Part shown: positions 56,691 to 64,000 of the stretch, in pieces
Numbering within the stretch: position 1 is the first letter of the stretch
How the letters are laid out: each line of letters opens with the position of its first letter
Origin: Laccaria trichodermophora
Lineage: Eukaryota > Basidiomycota > Agaricomycetes > Agaricales > Hydnangiaceae
Assembly: GCA_018417955.1 (NCBI GenBank)
Contig: JACTVC010000004.1
Location: forward strand, 1,054,001-1,118,000
Length of the DNA: 64,000 bases
Direction: 5' to 3'
Program-made: the position numbers and the translations under genes
The notes under the pieces: model-generated
What the model was told of the DNA's origin: nothing
The model's input: only the letters and a program-made list of their open reading frames with translations
Databases searched by the model: none

Positions 56691-58977
56691 GCAATGAAAG
56701 GGTCTGGTAATGAAAAACTCCAATGACAAAATGAATGAAATGGATGGGCTATTCTAATGAAATCTCTTTCATAAAAACACATGGCAAATAACAAATTGCC
56801 TCAAGGACAACTGTCATAGATTAATCATAAAAGTGGTAGCCACCAGTCGGGCAGGTGGGCTGCAAACCTCTCCCATAAGACCTTTTCGGAGGGGCTTAGA
56901 GTCTCTGGTGCAGATAAGGTGGGTACAAATGTGGACCCATGTCTGCAGGTGTCAGGCGAGTCCACGTTGACCATATGCGACTGGTCCATAATGTCGTCTG
57001 CTGGTGATCTGCTGGTGGTGGCCATGCTGGGTGTGGGCTGTGCATGGCCCGCGGAGGAGGAGGTCCACTCATTTATAAATGGCCCAGATGCTGGGGATAT
57101 GTGGGTGGTAGCCATGCAGGATGTGGACCCTCGTCCGCAGGTGGCAGTGGAGTCCACCTGGTCCGTATGAGACTGGTCCATAACGTCTTGTGGTGATCCG
57201 CGGGTAGTAGCCATGGTGAGTATGGGCTCTGCATGGCCTGCGGAGGTGGAAGTCCACTGATTTGGAGATGACGTTGAGAGGTCCGCAGACGGGGCAGTGG
57301 TCTGTGATTTCCTCCTTGCGCCATGTGCAACCAGAGGGTCATCATCCGAAAACTCCATGTCGTCGATAGCATGGAGGTCGAAGTCCTCTCTGGAAGAGTC
57401 GATCACCGCCAAAGACGTCGGCCCCTTCTTTCCGTTAGTCTTCCGCTTCTTGGCAGCTCCCTTGGATCGTTTTCCCTTGGCTTTGATTGCTTTGACGGGG
57501 TTACCTTCTTCTTCATCACTGGAAACGTCAGGTTCATTCGGCCGCGGAACACGTCCGGATGCAGTCCCCTTTGCTCTCGCTGCCCTACGTGACGGTCCCT
57601 TGGCATTGGTCCGGATGTCTGGAAGTTTTGCAGGAACCCGTTCACTACCCTGGAGCACATGGCGAAATTGAAAGGCAATGTGGCCAGCCTTCTGCCGATT
57701 TATCCAGAAGGTCAGGAGCGTCTTCACCTTATGAATCGCCAAATGCGAAGGCTCTGCATCCAGTGTATGGTAATCCGGAAGATATTGGGGATCAATGAAA
57801 GCAGCCGGATCTTTTAGGATATCCGCCCATGGAACGCGGGAGGTTCTACCATCAGTAGCCAGTGCTTTGACGACTTTAGAAAAAGGGCATACGGACTGGA
57901 CCTGTTCCCACTCACAATAATGCAGTCCAAGAAATGATCTTAATAGTTTTTTCAACCATCGAATGATGACCTCCCCTTTGACCTCCGAGGGCCATGTATC
58001 TGGCTCTGGCAGTATTGGCTCACCATTCTCCTTCGTTTCCAGATCCATTGGAGCATTGCGGTTTCCTCCAAGAGCAATCTCAGTTTCTCCGGACCTGTCC
58101 TTTCCATCATAACATTGCTGCAGATATTTTCCCCAGGAAATGTCAGACAGACTTCCTTCGGGATTGACGTCTCGATAGCTCGTCCCCATCCCAAGCTCAG
58201 CATTAAAGTCGAACTTGGATGCAGATAGTGTTCCGTCTTCGTCCCGACATCCCCAGAAGATATATACTCTGCCCCCGAGCTGCTTCCAGGCCTTCTCAGC
58301 AAATGTCCGGCAGAACTTCATCGCGGACTTTACTGCAAGCCTGTTTCCCTATGAATGAGCTGGCTGAAAATCATGAAGGAAAGGCCGTACCTCTGCTTCT
58401 CCTCATCCGGAGGTCCTTCTAAATTCCACCGTCTTGCCGTCTCCTTTAGCTCCTCTATCTCCGCCTCCCCCATATTGCTCAGCACTGAATTCAATCCAAC
58501 TTGAAAACTCCCAAAACTTGATTTCCCCATCCCCCGATAACATCCGTTGGGCAGCTTTGATCTCCAGTTTCTTTTGAATGGCCACCACAGTCCGGAAGTT
58601 CCAATTCATGCTTCTTATTTTTATTTCTTTGGGCTTGCGAACTCTCGACTTCCATGCGAACCATTGCTGGACCGCCTTCAAGACGGAAGTGAGACTTTGA
58701 AAAGCCATCCAGTTAGGACCAAGCTTACCTTCCAGATTTTCGCCCCACCTCCATCCCCAGACTCGGTCCTTCCCTTAAATTTGTTGAGAACCTTCCCCAT
58801 AATGGCGACCCGAGCTCCCACAGTTTTCTTTGACTTGTAATCCGGCAGATATCTCTTGAGGATATCTATCTGCCAGTCTTCCCAGATATGGGGTGTGGGT
58901 GCGACGTGTTCTACCGTTGTCGGAGCAGGTATTTCGGCTATGGGGGGCAAGGGGACGTCTAGCTCAGAGTCGGTCAT

Positions 58978-59364
58978 TGTTTAGAGTGTCAGATGAAAAA
59001 GTATTTTTTGTCTGTTTTTTCTTTCTTTGTTGAGTTGGGTAGAGAAATGTTAGACTTCGTTTTGATAACCAAACAAAGGCGGGATTACCATGTTTGTCAA
59101 CTTTTCTTCCTTTTTTGGCAATGTAGTTAGAGATTGTACAGTTAAAAATAGAATGTCCAGTATCTTCTGCTGGTCTTTACTTTAACGGTCTGTGAGGGCA
59201 GCTGACCCCCACCTGTACGATTAAGGGAATGTACACAGTATGTATAGCAATCTGGAAATCCGAAAAAAATGTTGTCTTTTGTTTGATGAACATGAGGTTG
59301 AACATGAGGCCACTGTCGAACTGACTTTACAGCTTGTTCTCCACGGCCACCACAGCAAGTGGAA
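58978..59364. promoter_or_regulatory. Divergent intergenic region
   Basis: About 390 bases separate the start of the minus-strand accessory gene (58,977) and the likely start of the CxC2-type KDZ gene (59,365). It presumably holds both promoters. No clear TATA box was identified. The head-to-head layout fits two genes of one transposon. Confidence 0.4.
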
Positions 59365-59761
59365 ATGAGTTCATGGAGATCGAAAGTCATTGGCTCTCTG
59401 AAACACACCTGTTATCTGGAAGGTCCCCGTGGAAATGTCAGAGTGAAGACAGTTTTCCCAAAAGATGTCTCATCTTCTCAAAATACTTCCTCCTCATCTC
59501 AATCCCCAAAGAAAAACCCAGATTCTTTACCGAACATCGAACGGAGGTCTTTATTGTCCTCCACTGATTCCTGCCGGAATCCGGCGGAATCCGGGGAATT
59601 CCTGGAATTCCGGAGGAATCAAATTTGGCAGAGGGCCCTGCCAAATTGATCAAACAATTCCGCGGAATTTTGAATGGAATTCAAATTCCGCCGGAATGAT
59701 TCCGGTGATCACCCGGAAGGAATGCTCATGGAATGTGACCGGAACGGAATTCCTAATGCCC

Positions 59762-59795
59762 AAATCAAACGTCGGCAAATGCCGACGTTTGATTT
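59762..59795. repeat. Perfect 16-bp inverted repeat
   Basis: AAATCAAACGTCGGCA, a two-base spacer, then its exact reverse complement. Inside the non-autonomous element between the GGAATTCC array and the ACGACG block. Confidence 0.9.
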
Positions 59796-60179
59796 CGACA
59801 TCATCAACAAACAACGCCATCTCTTTCAACCACCACCACCATCACCGACGCCTACACACCACGTCGCCAACGTCCACCACCACGCACACCAGCCACGATG
59901 CGACAACGACGACGGCCACGATGCGGGAGACGACGCCTCGACACCACGTCCACAACCCCAGTAAACGAGCGCGGCAACACGTTGCCACGTCGCTATCAGC
60001 GACGTGGCAACGAGACGACGAACGACGATTTTGTTGTTCGTCGTCCTAGGTGAGCACCCCCCCCCAAACTCGTCCCAACCCAGCTCGCTAACACCATGCC
60101 CACGATGAGGGACGCACAGCACGCCAGCGCATCAGCACGCCAACACACGACGACCATGACCATGCCCATGGATGACACG

Positions 60180-60560
60180 CCCCACCACGTCAACGGACTG
60201 CCACCACATCAATGGACGACGACGACGACATCAGCGGACGACGACGCCCACGTCAACGGATGACGAGCACATCAGCGGAAGACGACGACGACAGCAGACA
60301 ACACCCACATCAACGGACGACGACGACCACATCAGCGGACGACGACGCCCACGTCAACGGACGACGACGAGCACGTCAGCGGGTGACACCCATGTCAACG
60401 GAGGACGACGAGCATGCCCATGACGACACCACCACCACGTCAACGGACGACGACCGCGTCAACGGACGCCCACGTCAACGGACGCCCACGTCAACGGACG
60501 ACGACGACGTCAACAGACGACGAGCACGTTAGCGGACGACGAGCACGTCAACGGACGACG
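60180..60560 (+). repeat. ACGACG-rich low-complexity block
   Basis: Degenerate repeats of 'acgtcaacggacgacgac' and 'catcagcggacgacgac'. Frames across it give Thr/Asp/Arg-rich translations that are repeat artefacts. Counterpart of 3,680-4,200. Confidence 0.85.
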
Positions 60561-60569
60561 ACGGCCCAC

Positions 60570-60835
60570 CCTCTTCCCTATCCCTCCCTCTTCCCTATCC
60601 CTCCCTCTTCCCTAACCCTCCCTCTTCCCTAACCCTCCCTCTTCCTTTCCCTTCTCCCCTTCATTTTCCCTCCCCCCTGTTCCCTCTCTCCATCCCTCCC
60701 CCCTCTCTCCATCCCTCTCCCCTCTCTCCACTACTCCCCCTCCCCTCCATCCCCCTCTATTGCTCCCTCCCCCCTTCATCACTCCCTCCCCTCCATCCCC
60801 CCTCCATCTCTCCTCTCCCCCACCACTCCCTCCCC
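60570..60835 (-). repeat. Polypyrimidine tract of CCCTCCCTCTTCCC type
   Basis: About 265 bases almost purely C and T on the plus strand, purine on the minus strand. Counterpart of the tract at 3,460-3,600 in the other orientation. Confidence 0.85.
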
Positions 60836-63800
60836 CCTCATGTAGTAGAGTATGTAGTTCTTTAACACTCAATGTTGTAGAATAGATTTATGTAGTTCTA
60901 ATGAATATAATATACAACAATTTTCTCTGTTCAAATCTAGGTGTGATAAGAAATTCTTAGGATTAACTTATCAACATAGAATAGAATAATAGATTGGTTG
61001 ACTACATTGCATAAGTAATTCAGGAGGTCTTGATAAGTGCACATTAAGTCACATTTAAAGTGTATTTTCATCAATTCCTGTGTTCCAAAACATACGTCTG
61101 AAATAGAAGAGTGAAATATAACCTAAATAATGAGATTTTCTGTCTATTCCAGGCGGATTCCTGCGGATTCCAGTTGGATTCCGCCGGAATTCCTGGAATC
61201 CGCCGGAATTCCTGGATTCCGGCTGGAATCCGCGGAATCCGGTAGGAATCAGTGGAGGAATGGAAAGTATTGATCGAACGGGTTGATTCTTCTGCGGACC
61301 CAAATGAAGAAATTATGTTCATGGATATGGACAGTCAGGATAGAATTGGGTCGAAGGTAACTTGATCTTTCCATCCATATTTATATACTCTGACAGAACA
61401 TACAGTCATCCAATGATTATCTACGAGAATGGGTGTATCGTCGATGAGTTTATCTGGATGAAATACTTGAACGAGAGGCTCCCCCGCTGTCCAATATGTG
61501 TTATACCTGTGGCAATCGGGAGGGTACATGGAAATGCCAGGATTGTTTTGGAAACTCTTGCCAATGCACAGACTGCTGCAGGATATCACATTGTCGACAT
61601 CCATTTCACAGGGTGGAGAGCTGGAATGGTTCATATTTTATATCTTCTTGGTTGTGGAAAGTGGGTACTGTGATACATTTAGGACACAACGGTTGTCCTT
61701 GCCCTGGCATGAAGTGGGATTCATCAGATATGGAGGGGATCGATCCAGACGTTGCCCCGGATCATGCTGACATCCCCTTGGAATCCGCGGATGACCTTCT
61801 GGATGATGATAGTGTTGAAAACGATCTCGACGATCTCCCGGATGACGATGAAAGTCTAGGGGATGACAATGATATTCCGGATCCCCCTGTATTGTATCTC
61901 CACGGACATCGGGTTCTTACGTTTGTCCATACGAACAGAGTTCATCAGTTACCAACATCATTCTGCTGTTGCCCCGGAGGATCTCCAATGGACATTCAAC
62001 TCTTACAATTGGGACTCTTTCCCTCTACTTCGGCTCTACCACAGACAGCATTCACCTTCAATGTCCTTGATGACTACCTTTTAGAGAATTTGGAATGCAA
62101 GACATCCGCCACCCATTACTATTCCAAACTCCGGAGAATTACCTCCAAAGCATTTCTGAAACAAGTCAAGGTAATATTGAAAATTCGGGAAGGGCACTAC
62201 TGATTTAAAATGGGCCTACAGGACAGATATCGAGAGCTTCTGTGGGCCAGTTGTCAATGGAGAAGTTTGAAAGAATACAAATGGTTTGGCTTTGGGCACC
62301 ATCATCGTTCACCAGGATCCGGGGAGTTAGCCCTTTTCTGTGCAGCATGCCCCCAGCCGGGGGTCAACCTTCCGGACAACTGGAAGGAGGATCCGGAGCA
62401 ATGGGCCTATACTCAGGGCTTTGTATTGGATGGAAACTTTACTTGTAATCATAAGTTACAACGGAGGCCAGAAACGGATGTGTGGTTAAAGAATGGGGAG
62501 GGATACATGGTGGAAACGACAAGATATAAGGAGCATTTAAAGATTGCTAAGGAGGTCAAGGAGGTGAGTCGATTTCCATCTGATCCGGACCATTTTGACT
62601 TGGATCCCCTAGGCACCAACCTGCAATGAGCATCATGCCGTCAATGATAGGGCCCGTATTCACAAAGGATGTGATTCCACGGGACTCGGAGCTGCTGCAT
62701 GTTTGAGACATGGCTGCTACTGTCCCGGGGGTGTTGTGGACTTTCAGAAGGGTGAAAGGTATTATTTCCAATCTGTCTATTGGTATTGTACTGAGACCCT
62801 ACTCCTGGTAGACAAATGAACATGGATTATGCCCTTTGTGAAGCACTCAAGAACACAAAAACGGGGGACATATTGAAATGCATTGTTGTTTACGATGTGA
62901 ATTGCCAGTACCATAAAAACTTTCAGAAATGGGTGGAGAAGAGCCCGTATCTCGAAGTTCATCCGGGCCTGATAATCATTCCTGGAATTGGCCTTTTCCA
63001 TGTCCACAGACATCAGTTGATCTGTCTGGCCAGGTTCTCACCCACTTTCATCGAGGGAGCGGGCCAGTCGGATGGTGAAATTCTGGAGACCCTTTGGTCT
63101 ATGCTCAATCACGTTGGTCGAATCTCCTGAACAATGACTCTCGCACATCGGACCGAAGTCCTTGACTCGCATATGGGGGATAACAATTGGAAAAAACTCG
63201 TGAACATGGGTAAGCTTCGAATATCGGGGTGAAACAGTTCTTAATTGAATTTAGTGTCCTCGTTATGCCGGAGATGGAAGAAAGTTCAGTCCGGACTTGC
63301 AGATGCGGAGGAAGAGTTAGCAAAACTTTCGGACACTGCTGGTCCTGAACAAATCCAACTTTGGAATGGACTTGCTGCAGAGGCCCAGAGGAACCGCGTT
63401 ACTGACCCCGCGGCAATGGATATCTATGAGGCGGAAGCTCCAAAAGGTACGTTCTTCTTTGCCTAACCTGAACACCCCTCATTTGCATTCATTTAACCAG
63501 TTCCAACCCAAAAGGATATTCAAGTTGTACTGATGGGAGAGGAATCAACCAGAAACGAATCACTGGGGATCACTTTATGGGTTACCACCGGAATCAAATT
63601 ACAGGAGGCTCAGTACGTTGCTCCCATTTCATCCATAACTCTCAGCTCATAAGAGCAGATTGGCGTTGAGCCGTTTTATCCGGATGATGGGGCGTAAGCC
63701 TACGGCGGATGACAAGGTCGATCTGGCTAAACGCCAGCAGCTATTTCTCCAGCGAATCGATGCTTTCGACAGAGAAGCTTCGGAGTTGTTTCCGGGAGTG

Positions 63801-64000
63801 GACTTTGCGACTGAGCAGATGTGGACACCGCCCGTGGAAGACGGATATGAGCATGAGGATGATTTAGAAATGCTGCTGGCGAATCCTCCCTCATATGACA
63901 CCCTGCTACCTGAATGCATGGAGATCATCCTGCCATCGGCCTTTACCGACCTCCCGGACCAAATGGCGATTGCCCGTCAGAGGGAGATACATCTCTGGAT

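Larger units (their letters stand above)
52477..56843. mobile_element. 4.37-kb palindromic foldback element with two minisatellites per arm
   Basis: The ends GTGGCTACCACT (52,477) and AGTGGTAGCCAC (ending 56,843) are inverted. The whole element is two arms of about 2.0-2.2 kb around a ~160-base unique centre (54,440-54,600). From outside inwards each arm has a ~120-base end, a ~55-bp repeat array, a ~350-base unique part and a ~31-bp repeat array, then about 250 bases to the centre. Inner parts of the arms look identical by eye; the outer arrays differ in copy number (about 0.65 kb left, 0.96 kb right). The only frames are a pair of 62- and 71-codon frames mirrored in each arm (53,392-53,684; 55,374-55,666), probably spurious. 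No transposase. It interrupts the minus-strand gene at 52,123-58,977. Resembles Foldback-type elements in architecture; no named family recognised. Confidence 0.88.
52123..58977 (-). pseudogene. Unknown accessory gene split by a foldback element
   Basis: It starts MTDSELDVPLPPIAEIP at 58,977. After a ~50-bp intron comes AVQQWFAWKSRVRK, then LKETARRWNLEGPP, a second intron, KFCRTFAEKAWKQLGGRVYIFWGCRDEDG and SKFDFNAELGMG. The long acidic and Ser/Thr tail has two internal repeats (HAEPILTMATTRGSP and HAQPTPSMATTSRSP). A basic stretch KAKGKRSKGAAKKRKTNGKK suggests the nucleus. The frame runs to LPDWW at 56,845, where the 4.37-kb palindromic element intervenes. A probable C-terminus (PSKKLRMAAIATRSS...SKAKHGGRKK) lies at 52,416-52,123. 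One extra base in a C run at 58,467-58,471 shifts the frame. Of a type often seen near fungal KDZ genes; no function known. Confidence 0.6.
59557..61259. mobile_element. Non-autonomous element with GGAATTCC-type subterminal arrays (copy 2, reversed)
   Basis: The inverted ends TCCTCCACTGATTCCT and AGGAATCAGTGGAGGA bound 1.7 kb. Inside are GGAATCCGGCGGAAT-type arrays (59,566-59,745 and 61,150-61,250), a perfect 16-bp inverted repeat (59,762-59,795), an ACGACG/CCAC-rich block (59,830-60,560), a C/T-only block (60,570-60,835) and an AT-rich block (60,840-61,140). That is the order of copy 1 (3,230-4,473) read in reverse complement. No transposase. It lies within the first coding exon of the KDZ gene. 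The extreme ends differ from the CAGTGCCCC of copy 1, so the exact borders are uncertain. Confidence 0.72.
59365..64000 (+). pseudogene. KDZ transposase with CxC2-type Cys cluster, interrupted; runs off the right edge
   Basis: It starts MSSWRSKVIGSLK. The first exon is cut at about 59,557 by a 1.7-kb element and resumes at 61,260 (VEEWKVLIERVDSSADP). The CxC2 cluster follows: CYTCGNREGTWKCQDCFG, CTDCCRISHCRHPFHR. The DDE core has acids in VLDGNFTCNHK (62,425), VVYDVNCQYHKN (62,890) and DGEILETLWS (63,075). The C-terminal part continues through two further introns to the window end. Expected role: DNA transposase. Damage: the inserted element, apparent frame changes near 61,445 and 61,490, and a TGA at 63,128 where Arg is expected (ARTMTLAHRTE-like context). 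The CxC2 cluster is a predicted zinc-binding domain typical of this lineage. Confidence 0.85.

Noticed and set aside
60172..60872. Open frames rich in Thr/Asp/Arg or Gly/Glu
   Set aside because: Same reason: products of the ACGACG and C/T repeats in copy 2 of the element.
40274..64000. TET/JBP dioxygenase gene expected near fungal KDZ elements
   Set aside because: No HxD...H iron-binding dioxygenase pattern was recognised in any frame; not claimed.

Overview
The window is a transposon-rich stretch of a basidiomycete (Agaricomycete-type) nuclear genome. The evidence is the gene structure (many ~48-56 bp GT-AG introns, TATAAATA-type TATA boxes) and the transposon families present: a RepHel Helitron, a KDZ transposase with a C48/Ulp1 domain, and a KDZ transposase of the CxC2 type. 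No rRNA gene, complete tRNA or CRISPR array was seen.

Layout. 1-9,131 is a CpG-poor Helitron zone. It holds a perfect 35-bp-arm hairpin, a decayed DDE integrase-like remnant, a decayed copy of the 3' part of a neighbouring host gene, an inserted short element with inverted-repeat ends, and a Helitron Rep-helicase. That Rep-helicase frame is broken by six TGA codons and nothing else. 9,132-31,000 is CpG-normal host sequence: an intact Ser/Pro-rich gene (9,933-11,774, called 'gene S' here), two tandem aldo/keto reductase genes, a 6.6-kb stretch without clear genes, a four-exon bHLH transcription factor gene (23,160-25,889), a partial copy of gene S and a secreted glucanase-like gene. 31,000-40,250 is a scrapyard of segmental duplicates: a chimera of a broken bHLH copy joined to an antisense copy of gene S, and two paralogous copies of an unknown gene, one with an intronic minisatellite.

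40,250-64,000 is a nested transposon island. It holds a KDZ transposase fused to a Ulp1-like protease domain, then accessory genes of unknown function on both strands, one with an RNase H1 N-terminal-like domain and one with a Cys-rich knuckle plus coiled coil. It also holds a 4.37-kb palindromic (foldback-type) element inserted in one of those genes. A CxC2-type KDZ transposase runs off the right edge and is interrupted by a second, oppositely oriented copy of the short element seen in the Helitron.

How it fits together. The only genes that look intact are the host genes on the left-centre and possibly the unknown gene at 36.5-37.5 kb. Nearly every transposon gene is broken, mostly by TGA stops where Arg (CGA) is expected, which points to C-to-T change at CpG sites (cytosine methylation decay or a RIP-like process). 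The two short elements are CpG-rich inside this decayed background, so they probably inserted later. The strongest candidates for something undescribed are the two GGAATTCC-flanked elements and the giant double-minisatellite foldback. Family assignments come from motifs recalled by eye; no database search was possible.
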